This document shows, in pieces, positions 1 through 8,760 of a stretch of 64,000 nucleotides of DNA. Source of the DNA: Halorubrum aethiopicum (GTDB lineage Archaea > Halobacteriota > Halobacteria > Halobacteriales > Haloferacaceae); NCBI RefSeq assembly GCF_001542905.1, contig NZ_LOAJ01000001.1:2232001-2296000 (forward strand), read 5' to 3'. The notes below the pieces were generated by a model. It was not told where the DNA came from. It did no database searches and saw only the letters and a list, made by a program, of their open reading frames with translations. The position numbers were made by a program, and so were the translations under genes. Numbering within the stretch: the first letter of the stretch is position 1; the number at the start of each line of letters is the position of its first letter.

Positions 1-2726
1 CGAAGGCGATGGACTCGGTGATCGACGCCGACCCCGAGGCGGAGACCGCCCGCGTGGAGGCCGGCGCGTACGTCGGCGACCTCAACGCGGCCGTCGAGCC
101 GCACGGCCTGAAGTTCGCGCCCGACCCCGCCTGGCGCGACAAGTCCGCGGTCGGCGGCGCGATCGGGAACAACTCCACCGGCTCGCACTCGCTGAAGTAC
201 GGCAAGACCGACCACTACGTCGAGGAGCTCGAGGTCGTGCTCGCGGACGGGACCGTCGAGACCTTCGGCGCGGAGCGCGTCGACGACCTCCGGGAGTCCG
301 CCGACCCCGAGAGCGACGACCTCCTCCCCCGGATCCACGCGGAGATCGTCCGGATCATCGACGAGGAGGCCGACGCCGTCGACGAGCGGTTCCCGGAGAT
401 GAAACGCAACGTCTCCGGCTACAACCTCGACCGCCTGCTCGCGGAGCACCGCGGCGAGTACGGCGAGGAGGGCGTCGTCAACCTCGGCCGGCTCATGGCG
501 GGCAGCGAAGGGACGCTCGCGACGGTGACGGAGGCGACCGTCTCGCTCGTCGAGATCCCGGAGACGAAGGCGGTGGCGCTCCTCACCTACGGCGACCTGC
601 TGGACGCGATGGAGGACGTCGCGCCGATCCTCGAGCACGACCCCGCGGCCGTCGAGGTGATGGACGACGTGTTGCTCGAACTCGCGGCGGACACCCCGGA
701 GTTCGCGGAGGTCGTCGGCATGCTTCCCGAGGGAACCGACTCCGTCCTCCTCGTCGAGTTCTACGCCGAGGACGACGAGGCGGGCCGGCGGAAGGTCGCG
801 GATCTGGTCGCCGACCGCGTCGACGGCGCGGAGACCGTCGCCGAGCCGAGCCCCGGTGCCGCGGAGACGACCGCCCAGCCCCGCCGAGCGCTGGCGGCCA
901 TGGAGGCGCACGACGCCGACGAGCGTGCTCGCTTCTGGAAGATGCGCAAGTCGGGGCTTCCGATCCTGCTGTCGCGGACCTCCGACGCCAAACACATCTC
1001 CTTCATCGAGGACTGCGCGATCCCGCCGGAACACCTCCCCGAGTACACGCGGGAGTTCCAGGAGATCCTCGAGGACACGGGCACGTTCGCGACGTTCTAC
1101 GCGCACGCCGGCCCGGGCGTGCTCCACGTCCGGCCGCTGATCGACACGAAGCAGGTCGACGAGGTGGAGACGATGGTCGAGATCGCCGACCGCGTGACCG
1201 ACGCCGTCGTCCGGCTCGGCGGGTCCGTCTCCGGCGAACACGGCGACGGCCACGCGCGGACCCAGTGGAACCGGAAGCTGTACGGCGACGACCTCTGGGA
1301 GGCGTTCCGCGAGTTGAAGACCGCCTTCGACCCCGACTGGCTCCTCAACCCCGGGAACGTCTGCGGGGACTTCGACATGAGCGAGAACCTCCGGTTCGAC
1401 CCCGACTACGAGTTCGACGCCGGCTTCGACGCCGCGATGCAGTGGGACAACGAGAACGGGATGCAGGGGATGGTCGAGCTCTGTCACGGCTGCGGCGGCT
1501 GCCGGGGGCCACAGGAGACGACCGGCGGCGTGATGTGTCCGACCTTCCGGGCCGCCGAGGAGGAGATCCAGTCGACTCGGGGACGGGCGAACATGCTCCG
1601 CGGCGCGATGAACGGGGAGCTGCCCGACGACCCGACCGAGGACGAGTTCGTGACCGAGGTGATGGACCTCTGTGTGGGCTGTAAGGGCTGTAAGGTGGAC
1701 TGTCCGAGCGGCGTCGACATGGCGAAGCTGAAAGCCGAGGTCGAACACGCCCACCACGAGGAGCACGGGGCGAGCCTCAGAACCCGGCTGCTCGGGAAGT
1801 TCGAGGACCTCGCGCCGCTGGGCTCCCGGTTCGCCCCGCTCTCGAACCTCCCCGGAAAAGTCCCCGGCGCGGGGCTCGTCCTCGAGAAGACGCTCGGCAT
1901 CGCGAGCGAGCGCGACCTCCCGACGTTCCGCTCGGAGAGCCTGATCGACTGGTTCGAGGCCCGCGGCGGCGCGGGCGTTTCCCCCGAAGCGGCCGACCGC
2001 GAGGTGCTGTTGTTCCCCGACGTGTACACGGCCTACACGAGCCCGAGCGCGGGGAAGGCCGCGGTTCGCGTGCTCGAGGCCGCGAACTGCCACGTGGAGA
2101 TCCCGGACGTGAAGGGGAGCGGTCGGCCGCCCCACTCGAAGGGCCTGATAGCCGAGTCGCGCGCGACCGCCCGCGACACCGTCGAGACGCTCGCGCCCGA
2201 CGTCGAGGCGGGCCGGGACGTGGTCGTCGTCGAGCCCACCGACGCCGTCATGCTCCAGTCGGACTACGCCGACCTGCTCGGCGGCGACGCCAGCGACGTT
2301 CCCGACGAGGACGTCGCGGCGCTCTCGGAGGCCACCTTCGGCGTGATGGAGTACGTCGACGCCCTCCGGCTCGACGAGGGGCTCGACTTCGACGCGCCCG
2401 GCGAGCGGCTCGCCTACCACGGCCACTGCCACCAGAAGGCGACGAAGAAGGATCACCACGCCGTGGGCGTGCTCCGCCGGGCCGGCTACGGCGTCGAGCC
2501 GCTCGACACCACCTGCTGTGGAATGGCCGGCTCGTTCGGCTACGAGGCCGAGCACTACTCGATGAGCAAGGCGATCGGCGAGGACCTCTTCGCGCAGGTG
2601 GACGGGAGCGACGCGGACGAGGTGGTCGCGTCCGGCGCGTCCTGTAGCACGCAGCTGAAGGAGCGCGACGACGCGGCCCCGGAGCCGCCGCACCCGGTGG
2701 AGAAGCTGGCGGCGGCGCTGGCGTAG
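1..2726 (+). CDS. FAD-linked oxidase / Fe-S oxidoreductase fusion (D-lactate or glycolate dehydrogenase type), 5'-partial
   Basis: The reading frame is open from the first complete codon (base 3), so the gene begins upstream of the window; the first ATG (base 9) is internal. What is visible is about 905 residues. The N-terminal part is the second half of a PCMH-type FAD-binding domain (GGAIGNNSTGSHSLKYG near residue 48, MAGSEGTLATVTEA near 162), followed by an FAD-oxidase C-terminal domain with SVSGEHGDGHARTQW near 407. Next come two ferredoxin-like Cys clusters (CHGCGGC near 492, CVGCKGCKVDC near 555) and a C-terminal CCG domain (CHCHQ near 806, CCGMAGSFGYE near 836). Such fusions oxidise a 2-hydroxy acid through FAD and pass electrons to Fe-S centres and then quinone, as in GlpC/GlcDF-type enzymes. 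The substrate, D-lactate or glycolate, cannot be told from sequence. It is not in an operon with the following vapB, which has its own AT-rich promoter. Confidence 0.88.
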   Translation, partial: KAMDSVIDADPEAETARVEAGAYVGDLNAAVEPHGLKFAPDPAWRDKSAVGGAIGNNSTGSHSLKYGKTDHYVEELEVVLADGTVETFGAERVDDLRESADPESDDLLPRIHAEIVRIIDEEADAVDERFPEMKRNVSGYNLDRLLAEHRGEYGEEGVVNLGRLMAGSEGTLATVTEATVSLVEIPETKAVALLTYGDLLDAMEDVAPILEHDPAAVEVMDDVLLELAADTPEFAEVVGMLPEGTDSVLLVEFYAEDDEAGRRKVADLVADRVDGAETVAEPSPGAAETTAQPRRALAAMEAHDADERARFWKMRKSGLPILLSRTSDAKHISFIEDCAIPPEHLPEYTREFQEILEDTGTFATFYAHAGPGVLHVRPLIDTKQVDEVETMVEIADRVTDAVVRLGGSVSGEHGDGHARTQWNRKLYGDDLWEAFRELKTAFDPDWLLNPGNVCGDFDMSENLRFDPDYEFDAGFDAAMQWDNENGMQGMVELCHGCGGCRGPQETTGGVMCPTFRAAEEEIQSTRGRANMLRGAMNGELPDDPTEDEFVTEVMDLCVGCKGCKVDCPSGVDMAKLKAEVEHAHHEEHGASLRTRLLGKFEDLAPLGSRFAPLSNLPGKVPGAGLVLEKTLGIASERDLPTFRSESLIDWFEARGGAGVSPEAADREVLLFPDVYTAYTSPSAGKAAVRVLEAANCHVEIPDVKGSGRPPHSKGLIAESRATARDTVETLAPDVEAGRDVVVVEPTDAVMLQSDYADLLGGDASDVPDEDVAALSEATFGVMEYVDALRLDEGLDFDAPGERLAYHGHCHQKATKKDHHAVGVLRRAGYGVEPLDTTCCGMAGSFGYEAEHYSMSKAIGEDLFAQVDGSDADEVVASGASCSTQLKERDDAAPEPPHPVEKLAAALA

Positions 2727-2761
2727 GGGTCCACTCCCTCGGGTCCGGGACCACCGAAACA

Positions 2762-2791
2762 CCTACAAGAATAAATTCGGAATGAATTCAT
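2762..2791 (+). promoter_or_regulatory. AT-rich promoter with inverted repeat upstream of vapB
   Basis: This short AT-rich stretch lies in GC-rich surroundings just before the ATG at 2792. It holds the arms AATTC (2774-2778) and GAATT (2784-2788) separated by 5 bases. VapB-type antitoxins usually repress their own operon by binding an inverted repeat over the promoter, so this is a reasonable operator candidate. The assignment is by position and symmetry only. Confidence 0.4.
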
Positions 2792-2989
2792 ATGAGCCGG
2801 ACCTCCATCCCCGTCGACTCGTCCACGAAAGAGCGGTTGGATCGGTTGAAGCGTGACGACGAGACGTGGGACGAGTTCCTCGAACGGGTCACCACGCCCG
2901 AAGAAGGGATCCAAGCCGGTGCCTGGTCGGACGAGCGGGCGGATCGGGCCAAGGAGTCGATCCGGGAGTCACGAGAGAACTGGCGATGA
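2792..2989 (+). CDS. VapB-like antitoxin
   Basis: This is a 65-residue protein starting MSRTSIPVDSSTKERLDRLK. That is the pattern of a short beta strand plus helix of a ribbon-helix-helix-like DNA-binding end, as seen in haloarchaeal VapB-type antitoxins. The charged, probably flexible C-terminus (SDERADRAKESIRESRENW) would wrap the toxin. Its TGA overlaps the ATG of the PIN-domain toxin by 4 bases (ATGA), so the two are translationally coupled. Expected roles are to neutralise the toxin and repress the operon. The identification rests on size, fold pattern and partner rather than on a diagnostic motif. Confidence 0.75.
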   Translation: MSRTSIPVDSSTKERLDRLKRDDETWDEFLERVTTPEEGIQAGAWSDERADRAKESIRESRENWR

Positions 2990-3381
2990 CGTTTCTGGAC
3001 AGTTCGACCATCATCGAGTATCTCCGCGGGGATCCGGTCGTCATCGAGTACCTCGACGAACGGCGACCGTGGCGGACGTCGACGATCTGCGTCTTCGAGG
3101 TACTGAACGGTCCGGCCGGAGAACCGGGGTTCGATCCGGTCGAGGAACGTCGGCGGTTCGGCGGCGTCGAGGCGCTCGCGCTCAACGGCGATCTCGCGCT
3201 CGAGGCGTCACGGCTACAGCACGCGTCGGTTCGGGACGGAAGCGAACTCTCCCATCGGGACGCCATGATCGCCGCGACCGCGCGATCGACCGGGGACGAG
3301 TACGTCGTCGCGGACGCCGACTTCGAGACGGCACCCCTCGAGGACGTGATGACCGTCACGAACCTCCACGATCAAGGGTGA
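2986..3381 (+). CDS. VapC-like PIN-domain toxin (ribonuclease)
   Basis: The protein is 131 residues if it starts at the ATG overlapping the antitoxin stop; longer forms would read through the antitoxin gene. PIN-domain acidic residues are in place: D5 in FLDSSTIIEYL, E38 in TSTICVFEVLNG, D92 in HRDAMIAATA, and D110/D112 in VVADADF. VapC proteins are Mg2+-dependent endoribonucleases, often cutting tRNA anticodon loops, that arrest growth when released from VapB. All catalytic acids are present, so the toxin looks intact. The gene ends 69 bases before the 3' end of the convergent DUF5787 gene. Confidence 0.85.
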   Translation: MTFLDSSTIIEYLRGDPVVIEYLDERRPWRTSTICVFEVLNGPAGEPGFDPVEERRRFGGVEALALNGDLALEASRLQHASVRDGSELSHRDAMIAATARSTGDEYVVADADFETAPLEDVMTVTNLHDQG

Positions 3382-3450
3382 CACGTTCGGCGGGTCTCCC
3401 CCGCGTCGGTCGTGACGTGTCCAGGAAACGTGTCCGCGATCGGCCGCTCG

Positions 3451-4503
3451 TCAGTGCTCCGCGTCGCTTCCGGAGACGTCTCCCTCGTCGTTCGGACCGA
3501 TCCGGTCGCGGACGCGCTCGCGCCGCCGCGACAGGAGGCGCTGAACGCCCTTCCCCGGCCCGCCCTCGATCGGCCACCCCTTCGTTCGCCACGCGGGCGG
3601 CTCCGGCGAGAACTCCGGACACGAGCCCGAGCACTCCCGATCGGTGGGGCACCGACCCTTGGCCCCGCAGTGTGGAACGAGCGCCCGTCCGGCGCGTCGG
3701 AGCTCGAAGTGCCGGCAGTCGGGCCGCATCGTGTCGTGATAGGAGCGCCAGCCCTTCCCGTAGGCCCGTTCGGCTATCTCCAACCGACGGGTGACCGTCT
3801 CCGGGTCGCGGGCGTCCGGACCGCCCGGCGCGAGGTCGCTCGGGAGCCAGTCGACGGTCGCGGCGGCCGGATCGACGGCGGCCCCGCCGCTTGCGGGGTC
3901 GCCGTCCGCGAACCGCGTGGTCAAGATCCCCGCCTCCACGGGCATCTCGCGGAGGAGCGCGGGCTCGACGCGGTCGCCCGTCGCCTCCGTCGCGAGCCAG
4001 ACCTCGTCCGCGAGAGCGGTCTCGACGTCGTGAGCGAGCTGGTCGGCGAGCGCGTCCGCCGCCGACCGGTCGAGGTCGGGCTTGTTCTCGATCGCGACGA
4101 TCCGCTCGACCCAGTTCGGGTAGGGCCCCACGCGACGGATCTCGATCCGGTTTCCCTGCCGTCGCTTCTCGATCAGGTCCCGGCCCGCGGCGCGGTGGAC
4201 CGCCCGCCGGACGTACCGCCACGGGTAGCCCGGGTCGGGAAGCGCGTCGCGGTACCACGCCCAGTCGGCGGGGGCGTCCCGGACGACGTGGAGGAGGTCG
4301 GAGTCGAGGCTCCGGTCGCCGAGGGCTCGCCGCGCGGCGAACCCCTCCGGGTCGACCTCGATCACGACGGTGTCCCAGCGCCGCCGCTGCGTGCCGAGCT
4401 GTCTGGAGACGATCGCCGGACGCGGGTCGTCGCCGGGGTACCACGTCAGCTCGGCGTACCGGCAGACGAGCAGCTCGTAGCCGAACTCGGCGTCGGGGAT
4501 CAC
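3451..4503 (-). CDS. DUF5787 family protein (possible nuclease-like)
   Basis: This is a 350-residue haloarchaeal protein, probably of the DUF5787 family. The start EFGYELLVCRYAEL followed by SRQLG fits that family. The segment IVAIENKPDL (around residues 138-147) has the E-x-K spacing seen in PD-(D/E)XK nuclease folds; that reading is my inference. Near the C-terminus a cluster of Cys and His (DCRHFELRRAGRALVPHCGAKGRC split over residues about 265-290, then CSGSC) could bind zinc or an Fe-S cluster. The function is unknown. It runs in the same direction as the Nudix gene upstream, 66 bases away, and may share its transcript. Confidence 0.65.
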   Translation of the reverse strand: MIPDAEFGYELLVCRYAELTWYPGDDPRPAIVSRQLGTQRRRWDTVVIEVDPEGFAARRALGDRSLDSDLLHVVRDAPADWAWYRDALPDPGYPWRYVRRAVHRAAGRDLIEKRRQGNRIEIRRVGPYPNWVERIVAIENKPDLDRSAADALADQLAHDVETALADEVWLATEATGDRVEPALLREMPVEAGILTTRFADGDPASGGAAVDPAAATVDWLPSDLAPGGPDARDPETVTRRLEIAERAYGKGWRSYHDTMRPDCRHFELRRAGRALVPHCGAKGRCPTDRECSGSCPEFSPEPPAWRTKGWPIEGGPGKGVQRLLSRRRERVRDRIGPNDEGDVSGSDAEH

Positions 4504-4569
4504 GGGCGTCGGCGTCGCCGTCGACGACGCGTTCCTCCGGGGCGAGTCGGTGCCACCGTCACGGCCGCC

Positions 4570-5016
4570 TCAGACGTAGTCGCCGTCGGCCTCCTCCTGG
4601 AGCTCGTCGAGGTACTCGTGAGCCTCCTCGAGTATCTCCCGAGGGCCGTCCTGGGTGATCGTGTTTATCGCCTGGTCGTAATCGCGCCACTGGAGGTCGC
4701 GGTGCTCCTTGGAGAGCTCCGCGCTCGCCTCGAAGGAGCGCGCGATGAACAGGTGGACCGTCTTGTGGATCGTCTCACCGCCGGCCTCGAACACGTAGTC
4801 GTACTCCCGACGGAAGCCGTCGATGAGGCGGAAATCGTCGATCCCGGCCTCCTCGGACACCTCCCGTATCGCCGTCTGCTGGAGCTCCTCGTCGCCTTCG
4901 ATCCCGCCTTTGGGGAACTCCCAGTCCCCCGGTCGGCTCTTCAGGAGCAAGTACTCCCGTTCGCCGCGGGTATCGCGGAAGAGGATGGCTCCGGAACTGG
5001 TCGCTTCGACCGTCAT
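4570..5016 (-). CDS. Nudix hydrolase (Ap4A pyrophosphatase-like)
   Basis: The start is the ATG at 5014-5016, giving 148 residues; the frame stays open upstream but has no family resemblance there. The Nudix box G-x5-E-x7-REVSEEAG begins at G37 (GGIEGDEELQQTAIREV). The lead-in WEFPKGG is typical of bis(5'-nucleosyl)-tetraphosphatase-like Nudix proteins, which cleave dinucleoside polyphosphates or related X-linked nucleoside diphosphates. The length is normal and all catalytic Glu residues are present. Exact substrate is not predictable. The C-terminus is acidic and helical (EILEEAHEYLDELQEEAD). Confidence 0.85.
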   Translation of the reverse strand: MTVEATSSGAILFRDTRGEREYLLLKSRPGDWEFPKGGIEGDEELQQTAIREVSEEAGIDDFRLIDGFRREYDYVFEAGGETIHKTVHLFIARSFEASAELSKEHRDLQWRDYDQAINTITQDGPREILEEAHEYLDELQEEADGDYV

Positions 5017-5199
5017 TAGCCTCAGGTAAGCAACCGCCCGTAAAGAGGGTGTCGGAATTGCCGGTTCCGCGAGCCTTTCCACCGCTCTCGGTCGATCTGT
5101 GCGGTTCCGCGAGAGGCGGCCGCTCGGCGTCCCCCGGCCGTACCCGCCAGTAGATGTGTTTTTACGCCTCGGGGAACCATTCACCCACGACCCCCAGCC

Positions 5200-5532
5200 A
5201 TGACCTTCGTCACGAAACTCTCCTTCGCCTCCGGCGACCGCGACGTGCTCGCCGAGACCGTCCAGGAGCTGAAAGACACCCTCGAGCGGAAGGGCGCGGA
5301 GTGTAAGGGCCCGCACGCCTCCCCGCCCGAGACCGTCAGCGTCCCCCAGTACAAACGCCTCCGCGCCGGCGACGAGTTCTCGCCGTGGCGCTACGACGTG
5401 TACAAGCGGTCGATGGAGATCCACGGCGCGGACGACATCGCCCGCGACGTCGTCGCCCGCGACTTCCCGGACTCGATCCACGTCGAGGTCGAGGTCGATC
5501 GGAAGAAACCGCTTGGCCACCGGCGAGACTGA
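5200..5532 (+). CDS. uS10-like protein (uS10/mL48 family paralogue)
   Basis: This is a 110-residue protein with the layout of ribosomal protein S10: a first strand, a helix (DVLAETVQELKDTLERKG), then GPHASPPETVSVPQ in place of the S10 GP(I/V)PLPT loop, and a C-terminal strand VEVEVD. The main haloarchaeal S10 is encoded in the translation-factor cluster and is more acidic. This copy is a stand-alone paralogue with a basic C-terminus (KKPLGHRRD). Its role in ribosome assembly, an alternative ribosome or NusB-like antitermination is unknown. A TATA-like TTTTTACG lies about 40 bases upstream. Confidence 0.7.
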   Translation: MTFVTKLSFASGDRDVLAETVQELKDTLERKGAECKGPHASPPETVSVPQYKRLRAGDEFSPWRYDVYKRSMEIHGADDIARDVVARDFPDSIHVEVEVDRKKPLGHRRD

Positions 5533-5643
5533 GTCGCCGGTCGTCGCGGCCGGGAACCGAGTTCGACGGTCACTCGTTCCGCCGAAGGGGGCGACGCCGA
5601 CCGCCACTCGACCTTTTAAGCCATCCGGCGGCCATCGGAGCGT

Positions 5644-6924
5644 ATGAGCGTCCAAACCGACGACGAGTACAGCGAGTTCCGACGCGACCTCCACCGACAC
5701 CCCGAGCCCGCGTGGTGTGAGTTCTACACCACCGCCCGGATCGTCGAGGCGCTCCGCGAGCGCGACCTCGACACGCTCCACGTCGGCCCCGACGCGCTCG
5801 CCGAGGAGGCGCGACGGAACGTCCCCGACGACGAGGAGCTTGCGAAGTGGACCGACCGCGCCCGCGAGGCCGGTGCGGACCCCGAGATCCTCGACCGGCT
5901 CGAGGGCGGCTACACCGGCTGCGTCGCGGTGGTCGAGCGCGGCGAGGGGCCGGTCGTCGGTCTCCGCGTCGACATCGACGGGCTGCCGATCCTCGAGTCC
6001 GACGAGGGCGACCACGCGCCGGTCGCCGAGGGGTTCCGCTCGGAGAACGAGGGGTACATGCACGCCTGCGGCCACGACTCGCACGCGACCATCGGGCTCG
6101 GCGTGCTCGACGCGGTCCTCGAGTCCGACTTCGCCGGCACCCTCAAGGTGTTCTTCCAGCCCGGCGAGGAGAAGATCGTCGGCGGGAAGCCGATGGCCGA
6201 GTCCGGGCTCCTCGACGACGTCGACTACTTCTACGCGGTCCACATCGGGCTCGATCACCCCTCCGGCGAGATCGTGAGCGGCATCGACGGCTTCCTCGCG
6301 GTGAACCACTTCCTCGCGGAGTTCGAGGGCGAGCCCTCCCACGCCGGCGCGCGGCCCGAACAGGGGCGGAACACGGTCCAGGCGATGGCGGCGGCGATCC
6401 AGAACCTCTACGCGATCCCGCGACACGCCGACGGCGCGACCCGCGTGAACGCCGGGCTCGTCGGCGGCGGCACGGCGACGAACATCATCCCCGAGGAGTC
6501 CCACATCGAGGGCGAGGTCCGCGGCGAGAGCACCGAGCTCGCCGACTACATGTACGACCACGCGGAGCGGGTCCTCCACTCGGCGGCGGAGATGCACGAC
6601 TGCTCCGTCGACATCACCACGATGGGGGCCGCGCCGAGCGCGACGAGCGACGCCGCCCTCTCGGACGCGATCGGCGAGGTCGCCCGCGACGTCGAGGGCG
6701 TGACGAGCGTGGTCGAGAGCGCCGACCTCGGCGGCAGCGAGGACGCGACGTTCATGATGGAACGCGTCCAGGAGCGCGGCGGTCTCGCCTGCTACGTCGG
6801 CGTCGGCACCGACCACCCCGGCGGCCACCACACCTCGACGTTCGACGTCGTCGAGCGCGACATCGGCCTCGGGATCGACGTGCTCTCGCGGGCGATCCGG
6901 CACGTCGCCGAGACCCGTCCTTGA
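5644..6924 (+). CDS. M20-family amidohydrolase (AbgA/AbgB-like)
   Basis: This 426-residue metallo-aminohydrolase starts with the typical MSVQTDDEYSEFRRDLHRHPE. Metal-binding motifs are visible: VDIDGLPI (around 110), HACGHDSHATIG (around 140), FFQPGEE (around 176) and HIGLDHP. The dimerisation (lid) domain lies around residues 215-330, and a C-terminal His occurs in GGHHTS. These enzymes hydrolyse N-acyl or aminobenzoyl-glutamate-like amides in the cytoplasm. The 40-residue insert between the first helix and the first metal motif resembles AbgA/AbgB-type members. The substrate is not assignable. It appears to be a single-gene transcript. Confidence 0.83.
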   Translation: MSVQTDDEYSEFRRDLHRHPEPAWCEFYTTARIVEALRERDLDTLHVGPDALAEEARRNVPDDEELAKWTDRAREAGADPEILDRLEGGYTGCVAVVERGEGPVVGLRVDIDGLPILESDEGDHAPVAEGFRSENEGYMHACGHDSHATIGLGVLDAVLESDFAGTLKVFFQPGEEKIVGGKPMAESGLLDDVDYFYAVHIGLDHPSGEIVSGIDGFLAVNHFLAEFEGEPSHAGARPEQGRNTVQAMAAAIQNLYAIPRHADGATRVNAGLVGGGTATNIIPEESHIEGEVRGESTELADYMYDHAERVLHSAAEMHDCSVDITTMGAAPSATSDAALSDAIGEVARDVEGVTSVVESADLGGSEDATFMMERVQERGGLACYVGVGTDHPGGHHTSTFDVVERDIGLGIDVLSRAIRHVAETRP

Positions 6925-7005
6925 GACCGTCAAAAACTCCCGATCACGCCGGCAGGACCCTCGCCCGACGGTAGGTTTAGGCGGTCGCAGCCCGTAATAC
7001 GGGGC

Positions 7006-7284
7006 ATGGAGGCCGTCCTCTGGTACGTCCTCACCGGCACTCGAGGCGGCCCGAACCGAGTCCGGATCCTGCGGGCGATAGACGACCGTCCGCGAAACGC
7101 CAATCAGCTCGCCGAACGGCTCGATCTCGACTACACCACGGTCCGTCACCACCTCGACGTGTTGCGCGACCACGACGTGGTCGAGCGCACCGGCGACGGC
7201 TACGGCACGGTGTACTACCCGACCGAGGGGACCAGGAACCACTGGGAGGTCGTCGAGGAGATCGCGGACGCCTCGCCGGTGTGA
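7006..7284 (+). CDS. small winged-helix (ArsR-type) regulator
   Basis: This 92-residue protein is almost entirely one winged helix-turn-helix: GGPNRVRILRAIDDRPRNA, then NQLAERLDLDYTTVRHHLDVL as the recognition helix pair, and a wing ending DGYGTVYYPT. It has no ligand domain and no Cys metal site, so it is probably a simple DNA-binding protein or a local chromatin regulator. It ends 3 bases before the 3' end of the convergent lipid reductase gene. The targets are unknown. Confidence 0.8.
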   Translation: MEAVLWYVLTGTRGGPNRVRILRAIDDRPRNANQLAERLDLDYTTVRHHLDVLRDHDVVERTGDGYGTVYYPTEGTRNHWEVVEEIADASPV

Positions 7285-7287
7285 GAG

Positions 7288-8658
7288 TCAGTACTTCGCG
7301 TCCGCGCCCGTCGTCTCGTAGATGCGGTCCATGATCGCGTCGCGCTCGCGCGTCCAGTTGGCCATCGCGGCGGGGCTCGTCGGATACGACTCGTAGTGGG
7401 CGAGCAGCTCGTCCGCCAGCGACTTGGTCTGGTAGAAGTTCCGGATCGTCCCCCAGTAGCCGAAGCTCTTGACCGCGGCCTTCAGCTTCAGGCCGAACGA
7501 CATCGAGGTGGAGCCCTCGTACAGCGCCTCCGCGAGCTTCTCGCCCGGCAGCGACGCGAGCAGCCCCATCAGGTCGTCGACGTCGACGGCGGTCGAGAGG
7601 ACGTTGTACACGTCGAGGCCGGCGTACCGCCCGCCGAAGTGGTCCATCACGCGCGTGTTGTACCGCCAGAGGTTCTCCTCGCTCACGTCGCCGTCGGAGA
7701 CGGCCTTGACCGCCTGCTCTCCGGCGTACTTCCCGGCGTAGGCCGCGCCCGCGATCCCGCCGCCGGTCGTCGGATTCACGTGGCCGGCCGCGTCGCCGAC
7801 GGCCATGTAGCCGGGCGCGACCGCGGAGTCGTACGGCCGCCGCGTCGGCAGCGCCGCGCCGAGCTTGTCGCGCACCTCCGCGCCCTCGAACTCCGGGCGG
7901 TCCCGGAGGTCGCGTTTCAGCGCCTCGACGAGCTTCATCGGCTCCTCGTTCATCTGGAAGCCGAGCCCCGCGTTGATCTCCGTCGCCGTCCGCGGGAAGT
8001 ACCAGAGGTACCCCGCGGCGCGGTCGGTCGGCTTGAACACCAGGGCGTCGTCCCACTCGACGGGCTCCGGCACCTCGACTATCTCGCGGTAGGCCGAACA
8101 GAACTGCGAGTAGCGGACGTTCGTGTCGAAGGTCGTCCCCTCGAAGTCGGCCTTGTCCTGGAGCAGCGAGAGCGATCCCGCCCCGTCGATGACGAGGTCG
8201 GCCTCGTAGGTGGCGCGGTCCCCCCGGCGGGACGCCTCGAGCCCCGTGACGCGTCCCTCGTCGGTCTGTACCACGTCGTTGACGACGGTGTCGTAGTGGA
8301 AGTCGACGCCGGCGTCGGCGGCCGCCTCGATGATCCGCCGACCGTACTCCCAGCGGTCGATGACGGCGAGCTCGCCGGGGACGGGGATCTCGAGGACCGT
8401 GTCCTCCTTCGGGATCTCGAACCGCCCGTGGTCGACGCCGGTGTTCGTGAAGGCCGGCTCCAGTCGCTCCTTGGGGATCGCCTCCGGGAAGGCGTCCGCT
8501 CCCTTCAGGGCGTCGCCGCAGGCGATGTGGCCCGCCTCCTCCTCGTCCTTTCGCTCGAGGATGACGACGTCGAGCCCCTCGTTCGCGATCGTCGTGGCGG
8601 CGTAACAGCCGGCGGTGCCCGCGCCCGCCACGACGACGTCGTACTCGTCGATGCTCAT
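7288..8658 (-). CDS. geranylgeranyl reductase family protein (archaeal lipid saturation)
   Basis: I chose the ATG at 8656-8658 (456 residues) because the FAD-binding motif DVVVAGAGTAGCYAA follows directly, as in the family. Further features are an FAD-contact segment IDRWEYGRRI, and the second FAD motif YMAVGDAAGHVNPTTGGGI around residue 290. Members reduce the geranylgeranyl double bonds of archaeol lipids, or of isoprenoid quinone or chlorophyll side chains, using FAD. In haloarchaea the main product is saturated phytanyl archaeol. The IACGDALKG segment carries the conserved Cys of this family. There are several paralogues in haloarchaea, so lipid versus quinone as substrate is open. Confidence 0.85.
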   Translation of the reverse strand: MSIDEYDVVVAGAGTAGCYAATTIANEGLDVVILERKDEEEAGHIACGDALKGADAFPEAIPKERLEPAFTNTGVDHGRFEIPKEDTVLEIPVPGELAVIDRWEYGRRIIEAAADAGVDFHYDTVVNDVVQTDEGRVTGLEASRRGDRATYEADLVIDGAGSLSLLQDKADFEGTTFDTNVRYSQFCSAYREIVEVPEPVEWDDALVFKPTDRAAGYLWYFPRTATEINAGLGFQMNEEPMKLVEALKRDLRDRPEFEGAEVRDKLGAALPTRRPYDSAVAPGYMAVGDAAGHVNPTTGGGIAGAAYAGKYAGEQAVKAVSDGDVSEENLWRYNTRVMDHFGGRYAGLDVYNVLSTAVDVDDLMGLLASLPGEKLAEALYEGSTSMSFGLKLKAAVKSFGYWGTIRNFYQTKSLADELLAHYESYPTSPAAMANWTRERDAIMDRIYETTGADAKY

Positions 8659-8760
8659 TACCGGGTCGTCACCCGCCGCCGGCAAAACTCTTTGTTCCCG
8701 TTTCGGTCCCGAAGCCGACGACGGAATCGGCACGGAGCCGGCCGAACGGACTTAGACCGG

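Noticed and set aside
4570-7242. 890-codon minus-strand ORF reading from the Nudix gene back through the amidohydrolase gene
   Set aside because: Only the C-terminal 148 residues are a protein family (Nudix). The remainder is the mirror frame of the M20 gene, a usual effect of high GC in haloarchaea.
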